A stretch of 64,000 bases of DNA from CBIHON01 sp966211965 (GTDB taxonomy: Bacteria; Pseudomonadota; Gammaproteobacteria; Burkholderiales; Burkholderiaceae_D), in NCBI GenBank assembly GCA_966211965.1, contig CBIHON010000016.1, positions 39,138-103,137 on the forward strand, in the 5' to 3' direction. Positions 27,613-36,293 of the stretch are shown here, in pieces. The stretch's first letter is position 1; each line of letters starts with the position of its first letter. The position numbers and the translations under genes were made by a program. The notes beneath the pieces were generated by a model. That model did not search any database. It saw nothing but the letters and a program-made list of their open reading frames with translations, and was not told the DNA's origin.

Positions 27613-30600
27613 TTAGAACCTGTTCAGTGTCTTTTTGGCCATGGATGCGTATCCCAACTTCGACACTTTGGGCGGCATGCTTCTCGCATAAATTGCGGCG
27701 TCAACGGCTGCGGCATCGGGAGTCGCAAAAATATCTCCCGGTTTCAATCCCAGCGGGTCGATCCATTGAACAGGGTTGGTCGGATAACGATAGGGATTGA
27801 GGCCACCCCATAGTCCCATGGGGTTCTGGCTGACATACCGCCGCATCACCGGATCGTAATAGCGATACCGATGGTAGTACAACCCCGTCTCCCAATCATA
27901 CTGCTGCCCCAGCATCCGCTGATTCGGCCGATACACGTTCTCCAGCTTCGGATGCCAATGCTCCGATACCGTATTCCCCCATGGGTCCTGCAGCCGTTCC
28001 CACAGCACCTGATGCGTGGCCGCATCGATCATCCGGTACGGCGTGCCCAGGTGGTCGGTGATGAATAGATGCATCTGCGCATCTCCGTCGCGGTACGGGC
28101 TGTCCTGCCCAAGCTGCGCGCGCAATTGCCGCTTGCCTTCTTCCGGCACCCCCGGGTCCGCCAAGAGCAGCGAGACGTTGAGTTCCAGCAAGCGGCGCAC
28201 TTCCCATTCATCGGGCGGGCTGGTCCTGACCGGCGGTTCGCCCTGGCGCTTGGGCTGAATCAGTTGCGCCAGCGGCACGAAGCCATCCGGCTCATGGATC
28301 GTGGTGGCGGCATGGCTGCACTGGATTTCCTGCAAGACCCGGTTGCCGTCCCACACGTAGCGCACCGGGTTGTGCCGGGTCCGGCCGAGGTCGACGCCGC
28401 CATCTTCGAGCAAAGTCAGCGTGCGCAGGTCGATCACTGTCTTGCCGATGCGCCGGCCAAAGGCATCGTTGAAATAAGCGGTGTCGTAGATCGCTTCCTG
28501 TTCGCCTGTCGGAGTGAAGCGGCTGCCGGTCAGCTGGTTGAGCGCATTCCAGGTCAGGTCCCATGCGCCATCGGGCGTTCTGCGCTTGACCACGTTGCCG
28601 CGTTCGTCGTATTCATGGAAGGCATTGCCGAGCTGGGCAATACGGTTGGCGCGAATGGGCGTCTCGCCAAGCAGGTTGAAATCCGGATTGCCGGCATTGG
28701 CCTGGGCGATCCCGGCCCATTGCTCAGGGCTGGTGTAGACCGGCATGTTCGATACCGGGTCGGTACGGATCACGGTGCCGGGCAGGATCGGGTTGCCGGC
28801 GCGGTCATAGGCATAGGTTTCCGCATGAGTGCGGGTGAAGGCAAGCGCTTCTGCGTTAGGGCTGCTTGCACTTGGCGAATACGGCGCTTCCAGCGCTTCC
28901 CAGCCGGTCAGGCGCTCTTGCGCGTCGTAGCGGTAGCGGATGCGCTTCTTCAACTTGGCCCATTCCTGGTCGATGCCGCTCAGCAAGCCGGTGGAGCTGT
29001 AATGATGCTGCCAGTGCTCGAACACTTGGCCGCCGCGACTGAAAGCGGCGCTGTCGAGCTGGCCGGACCCGGTATAGCGCTGGTGACGCACCAGCGGGTG
29101 TTCGACGGCGGCAGCGGCGCCGCTGCCGAAGGTGCGGCTGGTTTCGTGGTGCAAGCTGTCGCGTTCGACCTCGACCAGCGCGTTGCCGTTGAAGGCGACC
29201 TGATGCCAATGGCCGGAGCCGCAGCGCAGGATGTCGATGGTTTGCCCGTCGGGCAGGATGGTCTGGATGCGATTGCCGAGACTGTCATAGCCATGGCGCA
29301 AGGTGAAGCTGCTGCCGTCGGCGGCGGATTGGGTTTCGGCCACCAACCGGTTGAAATCGTCATACAGGAAGTCGACACGCGAATCGGTGGTCGTGGCACA
29401 GGTGATCTGATTGAGCTTGTTGTAGGCGAAGCGGTGGGTTTCGGCGTGCCTGTTGCCGCAGGGCGGCAGATGCATGGCAGTCAGGCGTCCGCCGGCATCG
29501 CGCTCATGCATGATGGTGAACGCTTCGGGTTTGCCGGCGTCTTCGATGAAGGCGGTCATTTCCCCGGCGAGGTTGTACTGGTATTGGCTGCGTTTGCCGT
29601 CGAAACCGGTTTCAGAGGTCAATCTGTCCATCATGTCATAGCTGAAGGCCATGACAGCGCCGGCCGCATCGGTGAGCAGGATCATGCGTCCCGCTTCGTC
29701 GTACGATTGACGGGTACGCGACCAGCCGGGACCATTGCTATTGTCGGGTGCGCCTTCGCCGGTCCAGACCCGGTGTTCGAGCATGCGGCCGAAACGGTCG
29801 TAGTCCATCTCAACCGACCGGCCTTCCGCATCGCGCGCTTTCACCAGCCTTCCGGCATTGTCGTATTCGAATGCTTCAGTCTCGCCTTCCGGGAGTTCGA
29901 TAGTGGTCATGCGGCCCTTGCTGTCGCGCCGGCAGGTCTGGCGCTTGCCGTCAGCTTGTTCGATGGCGATCAGTTGTCCTTTGCGGTCGCGCTGCCAGGT
30001 GGTGGTGTGGCCGGCGCAGTCGATATAGGTATGCAGTTGCCCAAGGCTGTCGTAGGTGAACTGCTTCCTGCCGCCCTCGGCGTCAATGATGGAGGTGGGG
30101 CGGTCGGGGAATTGCGGATGGCCGTATTCATAGCGAGTAACCCTGCCGCAGGTGCCGGCGAGTTTGACCTTCTTCACTTCGGTGATATTGCCTTGCGCAT
30201 CGCGCTCGAAACAGGTGCTGCCGTTGTCGGCGTCACGGATGCTGGTGACGAAGCCGGTGCCGCGGTCGATGCAGCGCTCATTGCGCTGGCCGAGCGGCGT
30301 GCTGACACCCGTCTGTTCGCCGAGGCTGTTGTACATGCAGGTGGTCTTGCGGCCCAAGGGATCAATAAGAGTAGACAACTGGCCGTTGCGCGTATAGTCC
30401 ATCTTGACGATGCTGCCATCGGGATGTTCCAGCTTGACCAGGCGGCGCAGGCCGTCCTGGCCTTCGAAGTGATAGGCGGTGGTGCGCCTCAGGCTGTCGG
30501 TGACGACGGTCGAATCGGCACGATAGAGGAAATCGAAAGTCAGCCCCCCGGCCGAAGTTTGGCGGACGACTTTGCCCTCGGGCGTCAACTGGTCGTATTG

Positions 30601-31662
30601 ATAGGCGACATCGAGACCGCTAGGCGATTGCTGGCGCGTCATCAAGTGCCGCTCGTATTCGAAGGTTCGGACATTATCGCCATCTCCATCGAGCACTTCG
30701 CACAGATCGCCTTCGCGGCTGTAGCGGTACTGCGCCAGCCATTCGTGTGCGACCTGATCCCGCAGGGCCGATTTGTCGCGTGGAGCGTCGGGATCGCGCA
30801 ACGGGTCGTAAGCCAGGGCAATGCCTTTGAGGCGCAGGCCGCAGTCGGTATCCGGATGGTGCATGCTCCAGCAGCGTTCGTCTTCCTCCGGGAGGACGGT
30901 GTAATGCAAACGGTAGATGCGCCCGGCACTGTCGGTGATCCATTCGCAGACCCGCACCGGCTGGCCTTTGGCGTTCCTGATGTTCACCCATTCGAAGCGG
31001 GTGGCGTAGCCGTGGCGCGAGATGGTGCGGCAGAGATCGAAACGGCCTATGGAAAGCGGCGCGGGATTGTCTTTGGTTGCAACAGGTTGTATCGCCGGCT
31101 GGAAAATCAGATAGGTGCCGTCGCCCGGAGTGGCGATGATCAGGCCGGGGGTGTGCCGGTATTGCTCAGGCAGCCATTGCCAGCGTTCTTCCCAGGGAAT
31201 GCGCGTGTCGGCGGTGCCACGCGCCAGCCAGAAGCTTTCGCTTGGAGAATGCTGTTCTTCGCCGCAAGCCAGCGGGGCGAAGTCAATCCAGCGCCCCTGA
31301 ATGTCAATCAAACGCGTGGCTGTTTCACCGGCTTCCACGGATAGTTCCAGAGGAGTGCGCCAGCCTTGTCCGAGCACGCCGGTAAAAGGGGTGTCGGAAG
31401 CGTAAAAACGCTGCCAGGCAAACGGCAGCGGCGCAGGCAGGGCGAAGTCGATTTCCTCGCTAAGGAATTTACAGCCCAATTGCACGTTCACCGCGCTGCC
31501 CTTGCTGAGCATGTCCTTGGCCTTGCAATCCTTGCAGGCAATAGGCGTGGGGTCGCTGCCGATCAGGACTGTGTCTTCTCCCCCCGCGATGATTTGTTTG
31601 CCGGCCGAGATCGGGTCCGTCACGCAGGCGGCGGAAAAGCCTTTCGATTTGCTGATGGGCAT
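27613..31662 (-). CDS. RHS/YD-repeat polymorphic toxin-type protein
   Basis: A 1349-aa protein starting at the ATG at 31662, preceded by AGAGGAG. The first 60 residues look PAAR-like (TDPISAGKQIIAGGEDTVLIG). Then come a DUF6531-like domain (LPFAWQRFYASDT, LGQGWRTPLELSVE), many YD repeats (for example YDSLGQLHTYID, YDNAGRLVKARD, YDMMDRL) and the RHS core end (DHLGTPYRMIDA, LYYHRYRYYDPVMRRYVSQNPMGLWGG, WIDPLGL). Past this boundary only about 44 residues remain; DAAAVDAAIYA resembles the start of a DUF4329-type tip. The tip is too short for a normal toxin and ends in a TAGAACCTGTTCA sequence. No immunity gene, VgrG or other T6SS gene is nearby. Confidence 0.93.
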   Translation of the reverse strand: MPISKSKGFSAACVTDPISAGKQIIAGGEDTVLIGSDPTPIACKDCKAKDMLSKGSAVNVQLGCKFLSEEIDFALPAPLPFAWQRFYASDTPFTGVLGQGWRTPLELSVEAGETATRLIDIQGRWIDFAPLACGEEQHSPSESFWLARGTADTRIPWEERWQWLPEQYRHTPGLIIATPGDGTYLIFQPAIQPVATKDNPAPLSIGRFDLCRTISRHGYATRFEWVNIRNAKGQPVRVCEWITDSAGRIYRLHYTVLPEEDERCWSMHHPDTDCGLRLKGIALAYDPLRDPDAPRDKSALRDQVAHEWLAQYRYSREGDLCEVLDGDGDNVRTFEYERHLMTRQQSPSGLDVAYQYDQLTPEGKVVRQTSAGGLTFDFLYRADSTVVTDSLRRTTAYHFEGQDGLRRLVKLEHPDGSIVKMDYTRNGQLSTLIDPLGRKTTCMYNSLGEQTGVSTPLGQRNERCIDRGTGFVTSIRDADNGSTCFERDAQGNITEVKKVKLAGTCGRVTRYEYGHPQFPDRPTSIIDAEGGRKQFTYDSLGQLHTYIDCAGHTTTWQRDRKGQLIAIEQADGKRQTCRRDSKGRMTTIELPEGETEAFEYDNAGRLVKARDAEGRSVEMDYDRFGRMLEHRVWTGEGAPDNSNGPGWSRTRQSYDEAGRMILLTDAAGAVMAFSYDMMDRLTSETGFDGKRSQYQYNLAGEMTAFIEDAGKPEAFTIMHERDAGGRLTAMHLPPCGNRHAETHRFAYNKLNQITCATTTDSRVDFLYDDFNRLVAETQSAADGSSFTLRHGYDSLGNRIQTILPDGQTIDILRCGSGHWHQVAFNGNALVEVERDSLHHETSRTFGSGAAAAVEHPLVRHQRYTGSGQLDSAAFSRGGQVFEHWQHHYSSTGLLSGIDQEWAKLKKRIRYRYDAQERLTGWEALEAPYSPSASSPNAEALAFTRTHAETYAYDRAGNPILPGTVIRTDPVSNMPVYTSPEQWAGIAQANAGNPDFNLLGETPIRANRIAQLGNAFHEYDERGNVVKRRTPDGAWDLTWNALNQLTGSRFTPTGEQEAIYDTAYFNDAFGRRIGKTVIDLRTLTLLEDGGVDLGRTRHNPVRYVWDGNRVLQEIQCSHAATTIHEPDGFVPLAQLIQPKRQGEPPVRTSPPDEWEVRRLLELNVSLLLADPGVPEEGKRQLRAQLGQDSPYRDGDAQMHLFITDHLGTPYRMIDAATHQVLWERLQDPWGNTVSEHWHPKLENVYRPNQRMLGQQYDWETGLYYHRYRYYDPVMRRYVSQNPMGLWGGLNPYRYPTNPVQWIDPLGLKPGDIFATPDAAAVDAAIYARSMPPKVSKLGYASMAKKTLNRF

Positions 31663-31935
31663 ACGGCGCTCCTCTTTGCAATTGGGGAGAATGGTTGAGC
31701 GGGTCAATTCAAGATCCGCCAAGCAATCTGAAAAAAACCGCTGATCGGCCGAAGATCCTGATTGCGCTGCCTATTAATTTTGATGACTATCGGAGTTTGC
31801 TTGCACAGCAGGGAAGCAACTTGCATTAACCAATTTGCAGGTGTTTAAGAATAAGCCTGCTTCAGCGCTATTGTATTTTTGGCATAGAAAATCGCGCATT
31901 GTATGCGTTTCCGCATCAATTCACACCTGTCACTT
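31663..31935. other. Upstream region of rhs
   Basis: About 270 bases of moderately AT-rich DNA that should hold the rhs promoter. No gene and no clear motif beyond the Shine-Dalgarno was seen. Confidence 0.4.
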
Positions 31936-32045
31936 TTAGCAGGCGGCGGCCCTGTGACGGGCAATACAGCGCGCGTGATACGCCCGCGCCAAGCCGGTCG
32001 GCGATTTCATTGAAGATCGCGGCGACGTCGGCATTATGGATAAGC
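31936..32045 (-). pseudogene. Remnant of the N terminus of a PolX-type DNA polymerase
   Basis: On the minus strand one frame reads HNADVAAIFNEIADRL, very close to the start of bacterial DNA polymerase X (HNADIAAIFEEIADLL). After a shift the next frame gives RAYHARCIARHRAA, resembling the following RVRAYRNAART. Nothing of the polymerase or PHP domain follows. A decayed or truncated polX relic is the best reading; the match is short. Confidence 0.4.
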
Positions 32046-32142
32046 ACACGAATGAAGGAGCGATACTGGATGGATATTGGCAAGGTTTGCACGAAGCGGG
32101 AAAATCAATCGCAAGGCTGCGCAAAAACACCTTGCATGCCGT

Positions 32143-32228
32143 TGTAGGAGCACGCCATGCCCGCGATAGCGCCCTCCTCCTTAGGGCGGTTACCCATGGG
32201 CTATCGCAGGCATGGCCTGCTCCTACAC
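32143..32228. repeat. Paired REP-like palindromes
   Basis: Two inverted copies: TGTAGGAGC-AC-GCCATGCC-C-GCGATAGC on the left, and on the right the reverse complement of TGTAGGAGC-AG-GCCATGCC-T-GCGATAGC, separated by about 30 bases with GCCC / GGGC. This is the layout of a REP pair. The TGTAGGAGC ... GCGAT pattern matches REP families I know from Pseudomonas and relatives (memory, not searched). It lies just beyond the nrdJ stop and could protect the transcript end. Confidence 0.7.
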
Positions 32229-32267
32229 GTTTCCTGCACGTTCATATATGCCTGTATAGGGTTGAAT

Positions 32268-34103
32268 TTACAGAATGCAGTTCTCCCCTTCCGCATATCC
32301 CTGCGAACATGAGTTGCCCGATGGCGACAAAACCGAGCCGGCTGCGGTATCGATGCGAAACACGGTGCAGCCTTTCAAACCCAGGCGATAGGCCTGCATG
32401 TATAGATCGCGGTATTGCTCGAAGCGCGCATGCGCCGGCAAGTTGATGGTCTTGGAAATGGATTGATCGACGTACGCCTGTATCCGGGCCTGCAGTTTCA
32501 ATTGGTCGGCGGGATCAACATCATAGGCTTCTACAAAGGAAGCCGGCAAAGGTGCTTGCCGGCCGCGCAGCTTGCGAAACAAGGTCCACGCATAATCATG
32601 CACCTGCATCACCTCAACGCTGCCGTCCGCCGCCCGCACTTTGCGGTCCGCCTGCATCGCATAAATCGGCTCGATGCCGCTCGATATGTTATTCGCCAGC
32701 AGGCTGAGGGAACCGGCCGGAGCGATGGCCGTCAGGTGGCTGTTGCGGATTCCATTCAGATGGATCGAATCGAGAAGGTCGTGCGGCAACGAGAGAATGA
32801 AATCGCCGGCCAGGTATTCGGTCGCCTTGTAGGCCGGGAATACGCCGCGTTCATGCGCCAGTTCGATGGAGGTGCGATATGCCGCGTGGCAAACGGTTTG
32901 CATGACCGCATCGGCGATCTCCAATGATGCCCGCGAACCGTAGCGCACGCCCAGCATGACGAACGCATCAGCCAGACCGGTCACGCCCAAACCGATGCGG
33001 CGCGATGCGCGTCCGGCTTTTTCCTGGGCCTTCAAAGGGAAGTGCGAAATCTCGTAGACGTTGTCGAGCATCCTTGTCGCGACCGCACTGGTCGCGGCAA
33101 TGGCCTGCATATCCAGCCGGGGATGCGCGCCGAACGGGTCATGGACGAATCGGCTCAGGTTGATCGAGCCAAGATTGCATATGCCATACGGCGGCAAGGG
33201 CACTTCGCCGCAAGGGTTGGTCGCGCTGATGCGCTCGGCATACCAGAGATTGTTGGCGTGCTGGACCCGGTCGATGAAAATCACGCCGGGATCGCCGCAT
33301 GCAAACGCGGTGCGCAACATGCGATCCCACAACGCGCGCGCCGGTATGGTGCGCACCACCAGGCAGGGTTGCGGCGCGGAAGAGCCGGACCATGTTCTCT
33401 CGCACACTCGGGCACCGGTCGGAACCGGTTTTCCTTCGAGCGGAAATATCAGGGGCCAAGGGGCATCTTCCTCCACCGCTTGCATGAATTCGTCGCTCAC
33501 CAGTACCGAGAGGTTGAAATGCCGCAGCGCCTGACCTTCCCGTTTTGCATCGATGAAACGCTCGATATCCGGATGATCGCAGCGCAGGGTCGCCATCATC
33601 GCGCCGCGCCGCATGCCGGTCGAGGTCAGCGCCGCGCAAGCGCAGTCCCACACCTGCATGAAAGAGACCGGACCGGAGGCGATGTTGCCCGTCGTTCCGG
33701 CCATCCAGCCAGCCGGCCGCAGGGTCGAGAAGTCGCAGCCAATGCCGCCGCCTTCCTGCATCGTCACCATCGATTCGCCCAGCGATGAAAAGATCGCATC
33801 GATCGAATCGCGAATATGTCCCATCACGAAACAATTGAATAGCGTGACGCGCCGTGGCGCGCCGGCCCCCGCCAGAATCCGTCCGCTCGGCAAAAACCTG
33901 AAATGGGATAGCGCGGCTTCGAAACTGCCGCGCCAGTCGTCGCGATGATGGGTTTCCGGTACGGACAATGCCAGGGCAACCCGTGACCAAGTGTCGCGTA
34001 TGCTCGGCTCTCCTGCATGCCCATGCTCGGACAGACGGTATTTGGCGTTCCAGACATGTTCCGCAATCGGTTCTGTGAAAAGTGAATCCGGCATGATCCG
34101 CAT
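32268..34103 (-). CDS. nrdJ: Adenosylcobalamin-dependent (class II) ribonucleotide reductase
   Basis: A 611-aa protein. The core reductase barrel is clear: RRVTLFNCFVMG, MQEGGGIGCDFSTLRP, GSGPVSFMQVW-like SGPVSFMQVWD, and the active site ATNPCGEVPLPPYGICNLGSINL at about 293-316 with the Asn-Cys-Glu triad. The C-terminal APAGSLSLLANNISSGIEPIYA and SKTINLPA are family motifs, and the tail has a Cys pair (NSCSQGYAEGENC) suitable for re-reduction. Class II enzymes reduce ribonucleotides with or without oxygen, using B12. No nrdAB or nrdD genes are adjacent. I saw no cobalamin-riboswitch B12 box in the 330 bases upstream. Confidence 0.94.
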   Translation of the reverse strand: MRIMPDSLFTEPIAEHVWNAKYRLSEHGHAGEPSIRDTWSRVALALSVPETHHRDDWRGSFEAALSHFRFLPSGRILAGAGAPRRVTLFNCFVMGHIRDSIDAIFSSLGESMVTMQEGGGIGCDFSTLRPAGWMAGTTGNIASGPVSFMQVWDCACAALTSTGMRRGAMMATLRCDHPDIERFIDAKREGQALRHFNLSVLVSDEFMQAVEEDAPWPLIFPLEGKPVPTGARVCERTWSGSSAPQPCLVVRTIPARALWDRMLRTAFACGDPGVIFIDRVQHANNLWYAERISATNPCGEVPLPPYGICNLGSINLSRFVHDPFGAHPRLDMQAIAATSAVATRMLDNVYEISHFPLKAQEKAGRASRRIGLGVTGLADAFVMLGVRYGSRASLEIADAVMQTVCHAAYRTSIELAHERGVFPAYKATEYLAGDFILSLPHDLLDSIHLNGIRNSHLTAIAPAGSLSLLANNISSGIEPIYAMQADRKVRAADGSVEVMQVHDYAWTLFRKLRGRQAPLPASFVEAYDVDPADQLKLQARIQAYVDQSISKTINLPAHARFEQYRDLYMQAYRLGLKGCTVFRIDTAAGSVLSPSGNSCSQGYAEGENCIL

Positions 34104-34435
34104 TGCCTTTCTTCCGGTTGAGAAATTTCCCTGAAAAACCTGCGCATGACCAGCGTAATTTCAAGAGTCTGCTCCGGCCGCATTTGATCAATCGCATGGC
34201 GTCGCCCCGATCGGCAAAATACGGCGCAACATCGCTGCCGCAGCCCGGTCAAATAAATTCAATAGATCTTCGAATCGGAGAGCGGTCCATTTGTTCATCA
34301 ATTGTTTATCAATTGCCCAAGAAAACCTCTCGATGTTCCATGCCCGTTCGACCGAGGCTCAACAGGAGAAAGCGCGATGCAAACTTTTGTCTTACTCACC
34401 CGCCTATCGCCCGAGGCGCCGAGTTCGTTACCACG
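34104..34435. other. Divergent promoter region of nrdJ and the PEBP gene
   Basis: No gene is supported. The middle (34240-34330) is AT-rich and contains the direct repeat ATCAATTG (two copies between 34296 and 34318), a possible binding site. No perfect FNR-type TTGAT-N4-ATCAA box was found by eye. Confidence 0.4.
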
Positions 34436-34993
34436 ATGAGTTACAGACGATTCATGTACCTCGGGCTGGGACTTGCTGTCGCGGCGGCGCTGGCAGCGCC
34501 CGGCAAGGAGAAGAAAGCAATGAGCCTGTCTCTTACCTCAACAGCATTTAGCAATGGCAACAACATTCCCGCGATCCATACCTGCGACGGCGCCGACATA
34601 TCGCCGCCCTTGTCCTGGTCCGGCCTGCCGCAGGCTGCCAAGAGCCTGGCGCTGATCGTCGACGATCCCGATGCGCCCGATCCGGCTGCACCGCAACGAA
34701 CCTGGGTGCACTGGATCTTGTACGACATCCCGGCTGAGGCGACCGGTCTGCCGCAAGGCGCGCGGCCGGAGGATTTGCCTCCGGGCACGCGCGAAGGCAC
34801 GAACGACTGGAACAAGATCGGCTACGGCGGCCCCTGCCCGCCAGTCGGCCGCCATCGCTATTTCCACAAGCTCTACGCACTGGATACGATCCTGGCCGAC
34901 CTTGGCAAACCGGACAAGGCGCAACTGGAAAAGGCGATGCAAGGCCATGTTCTTGAACACGCCGAATTGGTCGGCCTGTACCAGCGCAAATAG
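34436..34993 (+). CDS. PEBP family (YbhB/YbcL-like) protein
   Basis: A 185-aa protein from the ATG at 34436; the frame upstream carries no signal. The N terminus is a hydrophobic leader (RRFMYLGLGLAVAAALAAPG) so export is possible. PEBP signatures are NIPAIHTCDGADISPPLSW, LALIVDDPDAPDPA, WVHWILYDIP and GRHRYFHKLYALD. Bacterial members bind small anionic ligands and are sometimes described as kinase-inhibitor-like; the actual role is unknown. It is divergent from nrdJ. Confidence 0.92.
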   Translation: MSYRRFMYLGLGLAVAAALAAPGKEKKAMSLSLTSTAFSNGNNIPAIHTCDGADISPPLSWSGLPQAAKSLALIVDDPDAPDPAAPQRTWVHWILYDIPAEATGLPQGARPEDLPPGTREGTNDWNKIGYGGPCPPVGRHRYFHKLYALDTILADLGKPDKAQLEKAMQGHVLEHAELVGLYQRK

Positions 34994-35047
34994 AATTCTT
35001 CGCTGTGATGCCCTATTTTGTGAAACATTTTGAAAAAGGAGCGCATC

Positions 35048-36235
35048 GTGAAACAAGGATCGGAGTCGAATCGTGGATGGTTGAAATGGCTGAGCGGCGC
35101 TGCAATCGGCACCGTCGCAATGTATATGTTCGATCCGGATCGCGGTCGGCGGCGGCGCGCATTGGCGCGCGACAAGCTGCGCAGCCTGAGTGTGAAAACC
35201 GGCGACGCCATCGAAGTTGCCGGACGCGATCTCGGCAACCGGCTGGGCGGCTTGCAAGCCCAGTTCAGCCGCATGTTTGCGCCGCGTCACAACATGGCCG
35301 ACGACCGGGTTGTAGCCGCGCGGGTACGCGCCAAACTCGGCCGGGTGGTCTCGCATCCGCATGCTGTTGAGGTGGCGGTGCAACAAGGCCGCCTCAGTTT
35401 GAGCGGAAGCGTTGCGGCCGAAGAAAAGCCGCGTCTGCTTGATTGCGTGCAAGCCGTTCCCGGCGTAAGCGCGGTGGAAGACCGGCTGACGATCCAACCG
35501 CAGGCGCAAGACCAGTCCGCAGAACAACGCGGCGGCCAACGCCCGCAAGCCCTGTCCGAGTCCCAGCAAGAAAACTGGGTGCCGGCGTTGCGCGCCGTCG
35601 CGATGGCGGGCGGCAGCGCATTGGGCGTCTACGGCTTGGCGCGCCGCACACCTGGGGGCCTCGCCCTGGCAGCTCTCGGACTCAGCCTTTTTGCACGCGG
35701 CATGAGCAACAAACCGCTCAAGCGCCTGGCAGGGACAGGTGCGCCGCAACGGCCGATCGAATTGCAGAAAACCATCGAAATCAACGCGCCGCCGGAAGCC
35801 GTATATGACCTGTGGAGCAAATACGAAAATTTTCCGCGCTTCATGTCCCACGTGCTGGAAGTTCGCGACCTGGGGCAGCAGCGTTCGCACTGGGTGGTGC
35901 AAGGACCTGCCGGCAGCCGCCTGGAATGGAATGCGGTCCTGACCGAGCAAGTCCGGCCGGCGGTATTGGCTTGGCGCAGCGAACCTGGTGCGGCGGTCGA
36001 CCATACCGGCTGGGTTCGCTTCGAACCGGCGATAGCGGGCACGCGGGTAACCGTAAAGATTGCCTACCATCCACCGGCCGGCGCGCTCGGCCAAGGCTTT
36101 GCTGCCTTGTTGGGGCGGGACCCGAAACGCGAACTGGACGACGATTTGATGCGGATGAAAAACTTTATCGAAACCGGCATTCCGCCGCGCGATGCGGCCA
36201 AACCGGAATCCGAGCCGGGTCCGTTTTTACATTGA
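35048..36235 (+). CDS. BON-domain / SRPBCC (START-like) fusion protein
   Basis: A 395-aa protein begun at the GTG at 35048, which has AAGGAG at ideal distance (a TTG at 35030 is the longer option). Layout: short helix with AAIGTVAMYMFDPDRGRRRRALARDK (a common envelope-protein start), BON domain about 85-145 (VVAARVRAKLGRV ... VEVAVQQGRLSLSGSV ... VPGVSAVEDRL), a hydrophobic pair near 185-225, and a C-terminal SRPBCC domain about 235-375 (IEINAPPEAVYDLWSKYENFPRFMSHVLEV). BON domains bind phospholipid surfaces and SRPBCC folds bind hydrophobic ligands; an envelope lipid role is inferred. Confidence 0.88.
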   Translation: MKQGSESNRGWLKWLSGAAIGTVAMYMFDPDRGRRRRALARDKLRSLSVKTGDAIEVAGRDLGNRLGGLQAQFSRMFAPRHNMADDRVVAARVRAKLGRVVSHPHAVEVAVQQGRLSLSGSVAAEEKPRLLDCVQAVPGVSAVEDRLTIQPQAQDQSAEQRGGQRPQALSESQQENWVPALRAVAMAGGSALGVYGLARRTPGGLALAALGLSLFARGMSNKPLKRLAGTGAPQRPIELQKTIEINAPPEAVYDLWSKYENFPRFMSHVLEVRDLGQQRSHWVVQGPAGSRLEWNAVLTEQVRPAVLAWRSEPGAAVDHTGWVRFEPAIAGTRVTVKIAYHPPAGALGQGFAALLGRDPKRELDDDLMRMKNFIETGIPPRDAAKPESEPGPFLH

Positions 36236-36293
36236 TTGATGACCAAGCCGGATTTGCTCCCGGCATTCGTTTTTGGGGTTTCAATACAACATC

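Noticed and set aside
28069..31344. Very long open frame (1091 codons) antisense to rhs
   Set aside because: It is the complement of a GC-rich repetitive gene; the minus strand has clear YD-repeat and core motifs and a Shine-Dalgarno, the plus strand has none.
34104..34435. Cobalamin riboswitch upstream of nrdJ
   Set aside because: No B12 box or riboswitch-like conserved core was seen on the appropriate strand.
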